DNA of 64,000 nucleotides from Parasedimentitalea marina (GCF_004006175.1 NZ_CP033219.1:2542001-2606000), one strand, 5' to 3'. Numbered from the stretch's first letter, positions 44,707 to 54,053 are shown. Made by a program: numbers and translations. Notes: generated by a model from the sequence alone, not told the origin.

Positions 44707-45768
44707 ATGACCTTATCCACTCCCGGCTCCGTCCGCTTCGACAGTGTCGTCAAGAAATTTGGCAACGTCACGGCCCTCAAGGACCTCAATTTGACTATCG
44801 ATCCCGGCAAGCTGGTCACACTTCTAGGCCCCAGCGGTTGCGGCAAGACCACCACGCTGCGCCTGATCGCTGGGCTAGAGATGGCCACCGCCGGCGCCAT
44901 CCACATCGGCGGCGAAGATGTCACCCACCTGACGGCCACCTACCGCAAGGTGTCGATGGTGTTTCAATCCTACGCATTGTTTCCGCACATGACCGTTCGC
45001 CAGAACGTGGCCTACGGATTAACTGTCAAATCCATGCCAAAAGCCGAGGCTGCACAAAAGGCAGATCACGGCTTGGAACTGGTCGGCCTGTCGGGCTTTG
45101 GTGACCGCCTTCCCAGTGAGCTATCTGGCGGCCAACAACAACGCGTTGCCGTCGCGCGCGCGATTGTATTGGAACCTGAGGTCCTCTTACTCGACGAGCC
45201 TCTGTCCAATCTCGACGCAAAGCTCCGCCGCCATGTGCGCGAGGAAATCCGCCAGATCCAGCAACGCTTGGGCTTAACCGCCGTCTACGTCACCCATGAC
45301 CAGGAAGAAGCCATGGCCGTCTCTGACCGGATCATCGTGATGAAAAACGCCGAGATCGCACAAGAAGGCACGCCAAAAGACCTGTACGAGGCCCCACAAT
45401 CCGCCTTCATCGCGGACTTCATCGGCGACGCCAACCTTGCCGAATGCCACATCGACAGCATCTCCGCCGGGCTGGCGACCGTGCGCCTGGATGGGCAAAC
45501 GTACCAAGTCAAAGACGGTGCGCTCCAAACCGGAGCCGCCAAAATGGTTCTGCGCCCCCATAATCTGCGACTGGCAGACGCCACACAGCCCGGCATCCAG
45601 GGCTCCGTCACTTACGCTGCGTATCTTGGAAAAGAAATCCAGTACACCGTCGAAAGCGCAATCGGATCGCTCTTTGTTATCAGCGGCATCACAGAACGCC
45701 CCTTTGCACAGGGAGACAGTGTGAGCGTCCAATTCGACGCAAACCACGCCCGTCTCGTCGCCGTTTAA
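44707..45768 (+). CDS. ABC transporter ATP-binding protein, AfuC/FbpC-like
   Basis: 353 residues with GGAG before the ATG. Walker A GPSGCGKTT, Q loop VFQSYALFPHMTV, signature LSGGQQQRVAVARAI, Walker B LLLDEPLSNLDAKLR and the H-loop THDQEEAM are all intact. The C-terminal TOBE domain is present (residues about 245-353). It belongs to the Fe(III)/polyamine/sugar-importer ATPase group. It energises the permease 18 nt upstream. Confidence 0.94.
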   Translation: MTLSTPGSVRFDSVVKKFGNVTALKDLNLTIDPGKLVTLLGPSGCGKTTTLRLIAGLEMATAGAIHIGGEDVTHLTATYRKVSMVFQSYALFPHMTVRQNVAYGLTVKSMPKAEAAQKADHGLELVGLSGFGDRLPSELSGGQQQRVAVARAIVLEPEVLLLDEPLSNLDAKLRRHVREEIRQIQQRLGLTAVYVTHDQEEAMAVSDRIIVMKNAEIAQEGTPKDLYEAPQSAFIADFIGDANLAECHIDSISAGLATVRLDGQTYQVKDGALQTGAAKMVLRPHNLRLADATQPGIQGSVTYAAYLGKEIQYTVESAIGSLFVISGITERPFAQGDSVSVQFDANHARLVAV

Positions 45769-45782
45769 AGCAGGACATCGTC

Positions 45783-46418
45783 ATGAAAAGTATTCTCCAC
45801 TTTAACGGCACGCAGCGCGCCGTCCAATCAAAGGATTGGCATTCAGAAATCATCTCAGGTGGCTACCGTGCAGTGATCTTTGATTGCGACGGCACATTGG
45901 TTGAAAGCAGTGAAACCCACTTCCAATCTTTCAACGGGGCCTTGCAAGCACAAGGCCACCAGATGGATCGCGGCTGGTATTATGCGCGCACAGGTCTCAA
46001 CCGGCTGGCAATATTGACGGCTTTTTCGACGCAGACGGCGCCTGGCTTGGACATCGCACGCGCCGCCAGAGACAGTATCAAAACATTCATTGAACTCAGC
46101 TCCGTGGTGACGCCTATTGCAGACACTAAATATTTGGTTGATGCACTTAAGTCGTCGCACCAGCTGGCTGTGGGGACAAATGCTGAGGTTGAAGTCGCGA
46201 CGGCATCGCTGCAAGCCGTTGATCAACTGCAATACTTCAAGACCATAGTCTCTATTTCCGATGGGCTGGCGGCTAAGCCCGCACCGGACATATTTTTAGA
46301 GGCAACGAAGCGTCTTGGATTTTTGCACGCCGAAACACTGGTTATTGAAGATTCTCCGGAAGGGGTCAAAGCCGCCATCGCAGCAGGTCTCGACGTGATA
46401 CAGCTGTTGCTTGACTGA
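45783..46418 (+). CDS. HAD-superfamily phosphatase (beta-phosphoglucomutase-like)
   Basis: 211 residues with AGGACATCGTC before the ATG and 14 nt after the ATPase gene, so part of the transporter operon. After a 30-residue extension come HAD motif I FDCDGTLVESSETH, motif II in LAVGTNAEVE (Thr), a Lys in LAAKPAPDIFLEA and motif III VIEDSPEGVKAAIAAG. The cap-1 insert between motifs I and II places it with phosphoglycolate phosphatases and CbbY/beta-PGM. Removal of phosphate from the imported compound is the natural inference. Confidence 0.88.
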   Translation: MKSILHFNGTQRAVQSKDWHSEIISGGYRAVIFDCDGTLVESSETHFQSFNGALQAQGHQMDRGWYYARTGLNRLAILTAFSTQTAPGLDIARAARDSIKTFIELSSVVTPIADTKYLVDALKSSHQLAVGTNAEVEVATASLQAVDQLQYFKTIVSISDGLAAKPAPDIFLEATKRLGFLHAETLVIEDSPEGVKAAIAAGLDVIQLLLD

Positions 46419-46595
46419 CTTTCGCAATTTCCCACCACATTCTGCAAGCTTTTCATCTGGCGATTGATATTGCGAGGTATTGCGTGGCCGCTTAGTTAGC
46501 TGCCTCGCAATAGCGCTGAATACGGCTTGAGAATGAACGGAAAGGTCCGCTTTGCTGGCATTCTTGTAAACCACAGCGAAGAGCGAAAGTAAGTC

Positions 46596-46626
46596 TTGAC
46601 CTAAAGTGCACTTTAGGAATTAGAAA
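46596..46626 (+). promoter_or_regulatory. MerR-type promoter with 19-bp spacer and perfect palindrome
   Basis: TTGACC (46596-46601) and TAGAAA (46621-46626) are separated by 19 bp, and the perfect 18-bp palindrome CCTAAAGTGCACTTTAGG (46600-46617) fills the spacer. This is the diagnostic architecture of MerR-family-controlled promoters, in which the regulator untwists an over-long spacer. It ends 38 nt before the MFS start. No MerR gene is present in the window. Confidence 0.75.
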
Positions 46627-46664
46627 GTCTTGGTCACTGTTCCCAAACCACGGAGTGCCCAGGA

Positions 46665-48098
46665 ATGACGGATTTTCAAGAAACTGCCCCCGTCGGATGG
46701 CACGAGATATTGAACAGGGACTATGCAGCGCCATTGTTGCTTGTGTGCCTTGGGGTTTGGCTACACGCCGCCGATAGTTTGCTCGTCGCGACAATGATGC
46801 CAAACATTGTTTCAGACCTCGGCGGCGAAGCCTATGTCGCCTGGTCCATTGCTTTGTATGAAATCGGCTCAATTGTTGCTGGCGCGTCTGGGGCTGTTCT
46901 GGTTTTGAAAATGGGCATTCGCCAGCCGATGTTTATTGCGGCCATGACCTTTGCCCTTGGCTGTCTGATTAGCGCCACCGCGTTTAACATGCAGGGGCTG
47001 CTGGCTGGACGCCTGCTTCAGGGCATGGGCGGCGGCGGTTTGACGGCGCTGGCCTTCATCGGCACTGCACGCCTATTTCCGGGCCGCCTGATCGCCCGTG
47101 TCATGGGGGCCATTTCGGTGCTGTGGGGGTCTTCGGCGTTCCTGGGACCTTTGATTGGCGGGATATTCACCACATATTTCAACTGGCGGATGGGTTTTGT
47201 GTTCTTTGCAATCCAAGCGCTGTTTCTGGCCACTTTCGTGGTGTTCGGCAGCCGCGTTAGCGAGCCTTTGGACAATCAGGATCGCAGCAAACCGATCCCG
47301 GTGGCACGCCTGTTACTCCTGTCGCTTGGCGTGTTGTGCATCGCTTATGCGGGTATCGAAGTGACTGTGCTGCGCACACCGGTGTTTTTAGCCTGTGGGC
47401 TGGGCATATTGGCAGCATTTCTGATCATCGACGGCAATAGTCCCGGCAATCGCATTCTTCCCAAGCAACCGTTCAATCTGCGCAGCCCGGTAGGTGCGGC
47501 CCTGTTGATGACGCTCACTCTGAATATCTCGACAATGGGTCTCAGCGCCTATGGACCACTTTTGATGGTAATCATCCACGACACACCAACAATTGTGGCT
47601 GGCTATATACTTGCCTGCGTGGCCGTCGGCTGGAGCCTTGCCGCCCTCATTCTGTCTGGTGCCCCGGAAAAACATGACCCCATATATATCGCAGTTGGCA
47701 TGGCACTGGTCTGTTTTAGTGTGATTGGGATGATCTATGCCGTTCCAAACGGCCCGATTTTACTGGTGGCAGCCCTGGCAGCGCTCGAGGGAATTGGCTA
47801 CGGCACGGCCTGGACGTTTGTTGTTAGACGCTCAAAACGACTGGCAGCAGCGGATGATGTGGAACGCCTATCGGGTGCCTTGCCCACAACTGCGCGCCTT
47901 GGAATTGCGATCGGGGCTTCCGTTTCCGGTATCTTGGCCAATTATGCCGGGTTTTCGATGGACGGGTCAGCGGAAGCAACCCGAACCGTTGCCCGCACCA
48001 TTTTCACCGGCAGCCTGCCATTCGCATTTCTGGCCATGTTTGCCATGGTTTGCTTTGTGTCGATGAAACCGAAATCGACCCATTCAAAACCGGGCTAG
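46665..48098 (+). CDS. MFS transporter, DHA2-like
   Basis: 477 residues, probably 14 membrane helices. The motif-A-like loop reads LKMGIRQPMFIAA, and helix 5 carries GAISVLWGSSAFLGPLIGGI with the Gly/Pro pattern of drug exporters. It ends in a short cytoplasmic basic tail. It stands alone behind a MerR-type promoter, so induced efflux of a toxic organic or thiol-reactive compound is the likely role. The substrate is unknown. Confidence 0.88.
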   Translation: MTDFQETAPVGWHEILNRDYAAPLLLVCLGVWLHAADSLLVATMMPNIVSDLGGEAYVAWSIALYEIGSIVAGASGAVLVLKMGIRQPMFIAAMTFALGCLISATAFNMQGLLAGRLLQGMGGGGLTALAFIGTARLFPGRLIARVMGAISVLWGSSAFLGPLIGGIFTTYFNWRMGFVFFAIQALFLATFVVFGSRVSEPLDNQDRSKPIPVARLLLLSLGVLCIAYAGIEVTVLRTPVFLACGLGILAAFLIIDGNSPGNRILPKQPFNLRSPVGAALLMTLTLNISTMGLSAYGPLLMVIIHDTPTIVAGYILACVAVGWSLAALILSGAPEKHDPIYIAVGMALVCFSVIGMIYAVPNGPILLVAALAALEGIGYGTAWTFVVRRSKRLAAADDVERLSGALPTTARLGIAIGASVSGILANYAGFSMDGSAEATRTVARTIFTGSLPFAFLAMFAMVCFVSMKPKSTHSKPG

Positions 48099-48147
48099 GC
48101 CGACAATCTGTCGTCGCTAGCGATTTTGCTGGGAAGAACAGCGACAT

Positions 48148-49341
48148 CTATTGACGAACTGTTTGGCGTTTTTCAAACATCACAGAGCAGATGGTTACCA
48201 CAAGAATAATCACTGCCACAAAGGCGAGAACCTGCCAACCAAATCCGGCGACGATTGCACCGGCTACAAAGGCGCACAGGGTTGAGACCAAGGCGATGAT
48301 GGTGTCGTTGAGCCCCTGAACAACAGCTTTTTCATCTTCAGAAACCACATTTGCCAACATGGTTGTCGCCCCGATGAAGCCGAAATTCCAACCGACACCA
48401 AGCAAAATGAGCGATCCATAGAAATTAACCGATGACAAACCGCTGACTGCGCCCATCGCTGCCATGATCAGCAATATCAGCCCGGTCATCGCAATACGCC
48501 TGGTGCCGAACCACTTGATCAGGAACCCGGTGAAAAAGCTGGGCGCAAACATTGCAACGACATGCCAGCGGATTACATCGCCCGCAATCGCCTCTGAAAA
48601 CCCGCATCCGATCATAGCCAGTGGTGTTGGGATCATGAGGAAAACCATTGTCCCTTGTGATATGGCCCCGATGCCAACTGCGGTTCGAACCGGCCGCTGC
48701 TTAAGAACTGAGAGGGCCGCGAACCTACTGCCTGTAGTCCGTCGTGACCTGGTTTTGATCGTTGGAATACTGACAAACGCCAACGGTACAAGACCGATAA
48801 CAGATAGCATCCCAATGGCCGCATAGGCACCAGCCAATGGAATGGGCGCGAAAGCATCCTTGGCCAGGATGAAGACTTGAGGGCCGACAAATGCCGCAAC
48901 CAGGCCGGACGTCAACATCAGGGAAATGGCCACAGGTTGCCATTCGGAACGAACCACCTCGGCCGCCGCAAATCGAAAGTACTGATAACAGGCAAGCGCT
49001 GCTCCCAGAGCAAGATGCGCCACACATAATAGAATAAAATTACCCGAAATCAGCGCCCAGGTGCCAATCAAGGCACCTACAATTGCAAACGCTCCGCCAA
49101 GGAAGAAACCCGTTTTACGGCCAAACCGGCCCATCAGCAAAGAAAACGGGGCTGCTGCGAGCAACCCAGCGAGCGTTTGCAGCGATGCCGGTAGGGTCGC
49201 AAGCGCAGTTGTCGGTGCCAGCGTCAGCCCTGCAAGCCCGCCCAAAATGATCAGCATGGGCATTGCAGACCCTAGCATCGTATTGGCTGTAAGCAGGCCT
49301 GCGAAACTACTGTTCCGGCCGAAATATGAGGCTGACATCAT
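48148..49341 (-). CDS. MFS transporter
   Basis: 397 residues from the ATG at 49341, with 12 predicted helices. The motif-A loop is LLMGRFGRKTGFFLGG between helices 2 and 3, and helix 7 follows a cytoplasmic basic loop (PTIKTRSRRTTGSR). It is convergent with the upstream MFS gene and divergent from the GlxA-type regulator, 94 nt away, which probably controls it. A longer start at 49386 would add 15 residues without improving the N terminus. The substrate is unknown. Confidence 0.87.
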   Translation of the reverse strand: MMSASYFGRNSSFAGLLTANTMLGSAMPMLIILGGLAGLTLAPTTALATLPASLQTLAGLLAAAPFSLLMGRFGRKTGFFLGGAFAIVGALIGTWALISGNFILLCVAHLALGAALACYQYFRFAAAEVVRSEWQPVAISLMLTSGLVAAFVGPQVFILAKDAFAPIPLAGAYAAIGMLSVIGLVPLAFVSIPTIKTRSRRTTGSRFAALSVLKQRPVRTAVGIGAISQGTMVFLMIPTPLAMIGCGFSEAIAGDVIRWHVVAMFAPSFFTGFLIKWFGTRRIAMTGLILLIMAAMGAVSGLSSVNFYGSLILLGVGWNFGFIGATTMLANVVSEDEKAVVQGLNDTIIALVSTLCAFVAGAIVAGFGWQVLAFVAVIILVVTICSVMFEKRQTVRQ

Positions 49342-49435
49342 TGGTATCCAATTTGAAGCGGTTGACACAATGCTTTGTAGCGGCAATCAGTGATGTCTTA
49401 TATGTCAAGATGGCATCAAAAATGGACAAATTTTC

Positions 49436-50383
49436 ATGACCCGCACAATTGACGTTTTGCTTTTCGATGATGTGAATATGCTGGACGTGTCTGGCCCGGT
49501 TCAGGCTTTTGGAGCTGCATTGATCGGCGACCGAAGCCAATACGCCATACGATACGTGTCGCCTGAAGGAAAAACTGTGCGCGCGGCCTGTGGTCTAAGG
49601 CTTGTGGCCGATGGAGAGCTTTCGGCGCGTTCAAATAGCGACGATCTGTTAATCCCCGGAGGCAAAGGCGTCGATGCCGTTATCCAACACACGGCAGTCC
49701 GGGAGGTAATCCAAAACCGTGCCGCGCGTAAGGGCCATGGTCGCCTTATTTCTATCTGCTCCGGTGCTCTTGTACTGGCAGCTGCAGGTGTTCTGGATGG
49801 ACGCCCCGCGACCACCCACTGGTCGCGCTCTGCGGATACAAAGGTGTACGAAAATGTCCTTTGGGATCTCGACCTGATCAGTACGTCAGAAGAGCGTATC
49901 TTTACATCTGCTGGCGTGACCACGGGGATCGATCTGGCATTGGCCATTATCCGTGCAGATTGCGGCCCAAAGGTTGCGCTTGCCGCCGCGCGCGAATTGG
50001 TCGTCCAGTTGCGACGCACCGGCGGTCAAAGCCAGTATGCCATTCACCTCGCCGGTCAGTTCACCCGCGATGATACCCTGACACGATTGATTGAACAGGT
50101 CGTCTCACAGCCTCAACTGGATTGGTCACTTAATGCGTTGTCGCAGACCGCAGGGATGAACACGCGCACCTTATCACGACATTTCCAGCGAGATATGCAG
50201 GAGACACCCGCTCAATTCGTGGAGAGGGTTCGTGTTGATCACGCCAGAGGGTTATTGTCCGAAAACTTCCCTCTGAAACAGGTCGCTGCTGACAGTGGGT
50301 TTGGTGATCTGCAACGTATGCGGCGCGCATTCCAGCGCCGTTTCGGCATAAACATCAGCGAATACCTGAGTGCCTTTGGGTGA
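49436..50383 (+). CDS. GlxA-family transcriptional regulator (DJ-1/PfpI plus AraC domain)
   Basis: 315 residues. The N-terminal class I glutamine amidotransferase-like domain has LLFDDVNMLDVSGPVQAF and the elbow SICSGALVLAAAG with Cys at the nucleophile position. The C-terminal AraC domain has two helix-turn-helix motifs (LNALSQTAGMNTRTLSRHFQ and KQVAADSGFGDLQRMRRAFQ). Such regulators sense small metabolites, for example quaternary amines or arginine. It is divergent from an MFS gene, its likely target. Confidence 0.92.
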   Translation: MTRTIDVLLFDDVNMLDVSGPVQAFGAALIGDRSQYAIRYVSPEGKTVRAACGLRLVADGELSARSNSDDLLIPGGKGVDAVIQHTAVREVIQNRAARKGHGRLISICSGALVLAAAGVLDGRPATTHWSRSADTKVYENVLWDLDLISTSEERIFTSAGVTTGIDLALAIIRADCGPKVALAAARELVVQLRRTGGQSQYAIHLAGQFTRDDTLTRLIEQVVSQPQLDWSLNALSQTAGMNTRTLSRHFQRDMQETPAQFVERVRVDHARGLLSENFPLKQVAADSGFGDLQRMRRAFQRRFGINISEYLSAFG

Positions 50384-50980
50384 AATGGGTGCCACAACAC
50401 CAACGACCTTAAACTGTCTAACCAAAATTTACTCCAAACCAAAATGCACACGGTTTTAATACTGGTTGAAACTCAAAAAATGTCATTGGCCAATATGCAG
50501 CGAAAGGTAACTTTCTCCGTAACTTAACCATTCATGCTCAGCGCTACGAATGTCGGTTATCACTGATGGCAGTCCGCCCCCACGAGGCTGGAGTTTTGTC
50601 GTCCCAAACACTTTCAGCACACCCTTTGCGCAGGCTCTCCGTCATTTGTGCCAAAATGTACTTGGTGCAGCAGCCGGGCTACTTCTCTCGCCCATAAATG
50701 TAGCGAACGGCCCAATACGACCCTTCGTGGCAAACCAGTCTAATGGCCGATTCCGACCATTCGCTGTGCAATGCTCCAACGCCTGCTGTGCTGAAAATGC
50801 TGCCGTTCGTTTTCTGTGAAAAAGTGGTAAGTTTGGCCCCGTACTGACATTCATTCGAATTGTAGAGACCGGCTGCTTCGAGCGTGATCAACCAAGCATG
50901 AAGGCGACTGTACAAACGGGATGTCCAAGTCTAGCGTTCTCCATATATCTGCAAAAAACAATTTGGGGTTAGAGATCATC
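50384..50980. other. 597-nt gap with degenerate relic sequence
   Basis: No intact gene. A/T-rich near the GlxA end, then short broken frames. The stretch at 50742-50758 contains the word AATGGCCGATTCCGACC that recurs in similar form at 53831 and 61557. TTCGCTGTGCAATGC at 50759-50773 resembles parts of the other two relics. The SDR leader (GAGATCATC before the ATG) ends it. Confidence 0.5.
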
Positions 50981-51715
50981 ATGCCGGGCAAGATTGCGGT
51001 TGTTACAGGAGCAGGTGGAGGAATGGGGCGCGCGATCAGCCTCAAGCTGGTGCAAGACGGGCTGACCGTTGTTGGGCTGGATGTATCCGCTGAAAGTCTC
51101 AAAGAAACCTCGGCATCCATTGGCGATAATTTTCACAGTTTGACTGTTGATCTGACAGATGCCACCGCAGTTGCCGAAGCCTTCACCAATATCAAGTCCC
51201 AGCACGGCGGAGTGGACGCGTTGGTCAACAATGCCGGAACCTGTCTGATGTCCGACTTCCCGAATATCCCGGCGTCGGAGCTCATCAGTCAAATGGCGAT
51301 AAACTTCAATTCGACGTTTTACTGTTGCCAACAAGCGGTTCCCCTGATGATGGACCGTCCCGGCGTTCGCAAAATCATCAATATCTCGTCCAACGGCGCC
51401 TATAATTTTGACGTTTTTGATCCACCACATTACCGCGCCAGCAAAGCCGCGATGGACACTTTGACCAAGGACCTAGCACGGCGATATGCGGCAGAAAAAA
51501 TTGCAGTTAATTCGATTGCTCCAGCCATGACCACCACGCCGTTGTTCGAAGTGCTGACAGAAGACGTTCTCCAGCAGGCCATTTCGGCGATGCCACACGG
51601 ACGCGCGATGGATCCGTCTGAAATTGCCAGCTGGGTCTCCTTCCTGATTTCACCTGCCGGGGATATCTCCAGCGGCAATATCATCATTCTCAACCAAGGA
51701 CGGGATGTACGCTAG
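50981..51715 (+). CDS. Short-chain dehydrogenase/reductase
   Basis: 244 residues from the ATG at 50981 (MPGKIAVVTGAG). The cofactor motif is TGAGGGMG, followed by NNAG in VDALVNNAGTC, the catalytic Ser in INISSNG, and YxxxK as YRASK (HYRASKAAMDTL). The Asp in GLDVSAE after strand 2 suggests NAD(H) preference. It is most like the FabG-like group; the substrate is unknown. Its last 4 nt overlap the 3' end of the convergent MBL gene. An earlier ATG at 50921 has no family support. Confidence 0.88.
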   Translation: MPGKIAVVTGAGGGMGRAISLKLVQDGLTVVGLDVSAESLKETSASIGDNFHSLTVDLTDATAVAEAFTNIKSQHGGVDALVNNAGTCLMSDFPNIPASELISQMAINFNSTFYCCQQAVPLMMDRPGVRKIINISSNGAYNFDVFDPPHYRASKAAMDTLTKDLARRYAAEKIAVNSIAPAMTTTPLFEVLTEDVLQQAISAMPHGRAMDPSEIASWVSFLISPAGDISSGNIIILNQGRDVR

Positions 51716-52470
51716 GTATAGGCCGCAGGTGATTTTTTTAAATTTGGCCATTGCTCGGGCGAATGCCCATAGATCACAAACGCGCCTGTTTCTTTAGCCA
51801 GGTTCATCAGGCGATCTGCGCTGGCAATGGCTTTTGCCTCGTCCCAGGACCCTGCAAACTTCTCGTTGATTTCGGCGGGACGCGAGATCGCGTCGCTGGT
51901 CAGCAAAACCTGCCCTGTTTCCGGCAGCTCCAGCAGCAGCGCCAACTGGCCCGGCGCATGGCCCGGTGAGGTGAGCACACGAAACCCAGGACCGACCTCA
52001 ACATCGTCTTCGATCACCAGATACTCTTGATCTGGCCATTCAAGCGGCTGGACATCGCCCCAATATAACGGTTTGGGCAAACGTCGCTCTGCGCCTGAAA
52101 CCAAAATCGGGGCCTGCGGAAAATCTCCAAGGCCGCCAACGTGGTCAATATGGGTATGGGTCAGAATATGCAGATTGATTTGATCCGGTTTGATACCTGC
52201 CAAGGCAAGCTGGGCCGCAGGCATATTGGCCATCTCACACACCAGAACTTCGCCAAACTCATACAGCTTGTCCTCTGCCGTGGCTGCTGCTTTGTCCTCG
52301 GCATATTTTTGCGGAAACCCAGTATCGACCAGAATGGATTCACCCGCGTCTGTCTGAATCAGAAACCCGCAAATGCCGATAACTCTGCCGTTGGCATGTA
52401 CTTTGAACAGGCCGTAATCCAGAACATGCAACGAGATCGGCCGCCCTTTCAAATAACCTTTGGCTTGCAT
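51712..52470 (-). CDS. MBL-fold hydrolase, N-acyl-homoserine lactonase-like
   Basis: 252 residues with GAGGGGG before the ATG. The metallo-beta-lactamase motif HTHIDH is at about residues 108-113, with further ligands in SPGHAPGQLALL, TSDAI and the final IYGHSPEQW. The ILVDTGFP start of the fold is typical of the AttM/AiiA lactonase branch, which can open homoserine-lactone rings. This is a family inference, since many members act on other lactones. It diverges from the aminotransferase gene. Confidence 0.8.
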   Translation of the reverse strand: MQAKGYLKGRPISLHVLDYGLFKVHANGRVIGICGFLIQTDAGESILVDTGFPQKYAEDKAAATAEDKLYEFGEVLVCEMANMPAAQLALAGIKPDQINLHILTHTHIDHVGGLGDFPQAPILVSGAERRLPKPLYWGDVQPLEWPDQEYLVIEDDVEVGPGFRVLTSPGHAPGQLALLLELPETGQVLLTSDAISRPAEINEKFAGSWDEAKAIASADRLMNLAKETGAFVIYGHSPEQWPNLKKSPAAYT

Positions 52471-52511
52471 AACATCCCCCTCATAGCTGTTCCAACCATC
52501 GCGGGTCCCAA

Positions 52512-53645
52512 ATGAAAGTCAAGATTCATACCCTGTTCCAGTATCTGCTTGATACAACCAAAACAGATCCCGAGGCCTTTATTGGTTTCTCGCTGGCCGA
52601 GTCACCCAAGCTGGGTGATTTCCTGGATGATCTGGACCCGGAAATGTCGCTTGATTGGAATCTAAAATCCTTCCGCGGACTACCGTCTCTGCGCCAGCGT
52701 GTCATTGACCAGGCTGGTTTGGCCAAGAATTGTACAGCCGATGATGTGTTGATCACAGCTGGAGCTGCCGAAGCCAATTACCTGGCATTCATGCAGCTTG
52801 TCGAAGCCGGGGATGAGGTTGTCACGGAAATACCTGGATGGCCGCAGATAGAAGTTTTGGCCAAATCCAGAGGGGCCACGGTCAAATTGGTTGAAAGAAA
52901 TGAGGCCGAAGGCTGGGCTTTACCGCTGGATCAGCTGGAAAACCTGGTCACCCCGAAAACCAAGCTGATTTTTCTGACCAACCCAAACAACCCAACCGGC
53001 AAACTGTTGAGCGAAGAAGAGCTACATCGGATTGCGCAGATTGCTGACAAGGTTGGAGCTTGGTTGATCGTCGACGAGGTTTACGCTGGCCTGGAATGGG
53101 CTGCCGACAGAGCGCCATCGATTGCGGGCATCTATGAGCGCGGCATTACCACAGGCAGCGTGTCCAAGGCCTTGGGGTTGCAGGGGCTGCGCACGGGTTG
53201 GCTGATCTGCCGGAACAAGAACATGGTGATGGATGCAATCATCCTGCGGGAAAATAGCAGTGAAATCATGAACGTCATGGGGGAAGCGATTGCTGAAGTT
53301 GCTCTGCGCCCAGATCGGCTAAGCCAGGCCTTAGCCAAGGCGCGACGCGACAGCATCGCTACCCTTGAGTTTCTGGATACATATATTGCCGCCGAGCCAA
53401 AACTGTCCTGGCATCGACCCGAGGCCGGATTGATAGGTTTGGCACGACTGGCAGAGAGTATAGATGGCGACATTTTTGCAAAACGCTTGCTGGCTGACCC
53501 ATTCAAGACATTTTTACTGCCTGGCAGTGCATACGGGCTTTCGAACCACATCCGACTAGGAGTTGGCGGCGGAACCTCTGCGAAACTGGATGTTGGGCTT
53601 ACTCGGATGTCACAACTACTGGTCGAATGGGACACCCAGAACTGA
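52512..53645 (+). CDS. PLP-dependent aminotransferase, class I/II
   Basis: 377 residues. Fold type I: the pyridoxal-phosphate Lys is in TTGSVSKALGLQGLRTGWL, the Asn in LTNPNNPTGK and Asp in IVDEVYAGLEWA are conserved, and the substrate carboxylate Arg is in NHIRLGVGG. The start MKVKIHTLFQYLLDTTKTDP and the ITAGAAEANYLAF segment resemble the capreomycidine-synthase-like subgroup; the substrate is unknown. It is divergent from the lactonase-like gene 41 nt away, so the two may share a promoter region. Confidence 0.88.
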   Translation: MKVKIHTLFQYLLDTTKTDPEAFIGFSLAESPKLGDFLDDLDPEMSLDWNLKSFRGLPSLRQRVIDQAGLAKNCTADDVLITAGAAEANYLAFMQLVEAGDEVVTEIPGWPQIEVLAKSRGATVKLVERNEAEGWALPLDQLENLVTPKTKLIFLTNPNNPTGKLLSEEELHRIAQIADKVGAWLIVDEVYAGLEWAADRAPSIAGIYERGITTGSVSKALGLQGLRTGWLICRNKNMVMDAIILRENSSEIMNVMGEAIAEVALRPDRLSQALAKARRDSIATLEFLDTYIAAEPKLSWHRPEAGLIGLARLAESIDGDIFAKRLLADPFKTFLLPGSAYGLSNHIRLGVGGGTSAKLDVGLTRMSQLLVEWDTQN

Positions 53646-54053
53646 TAATCGATTGAGAAGGGTGCGGGACATAAAAGACAATAAAAGCGGAGTCCAAGGA
53701 GATTGAATAGATCGTCACGTCTAGTGTTAGGGTCCGCAAAGGTCTGATCATGCACTTTCGTAACGCATAAGTATTCAACTTTGCAAAAGTCACTTACTGC
53801 ACACAGCTGACGTTGGAGCTGGTTGCGTCTAATGGCCGGTTCCAGCCGAAGACAACCAAGGCGCTGAAACCCTTTGCGGTGCAAGCGGATCTTCGCTGTG
53901 GCATGCAGCATCGGTCAGAATGCGGGCTTTGTTGGCATTTTCCAGATACACACTCTCGGTTGGTTTCGTCATCTTGCGGTTTCTATTGTAGGGACCCGAA
54001 CGATAATGGGCATAGCAAGAAGCGTTCATGGAGCTCACAATTGATCAGATATG
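53646..54053. other. 408-nt gap with degenerate relic sequence
   Basis: No intact gene. AATGGCCGGTTCCAGCC at 53831-53847 matches the recurring word of the gaps at 50.7 and 61.6 kb. The stretch around 53880-53930 (TTCGCTGTGGCATGC, TCAGAATGC) continues the similarity. The last 20 nt hold the end of the AraC gene context. Confidence 0.5.

Noticed and set aside
41421..45768. Annotation of the ABC system as a ferric iron importer
   Set aside because: The binding protein does not show clear iron-ligand tyrosines, and the operon has a sugar-phosphatase-like HAD gene and a two-component sensor; kept open as an alternative only.
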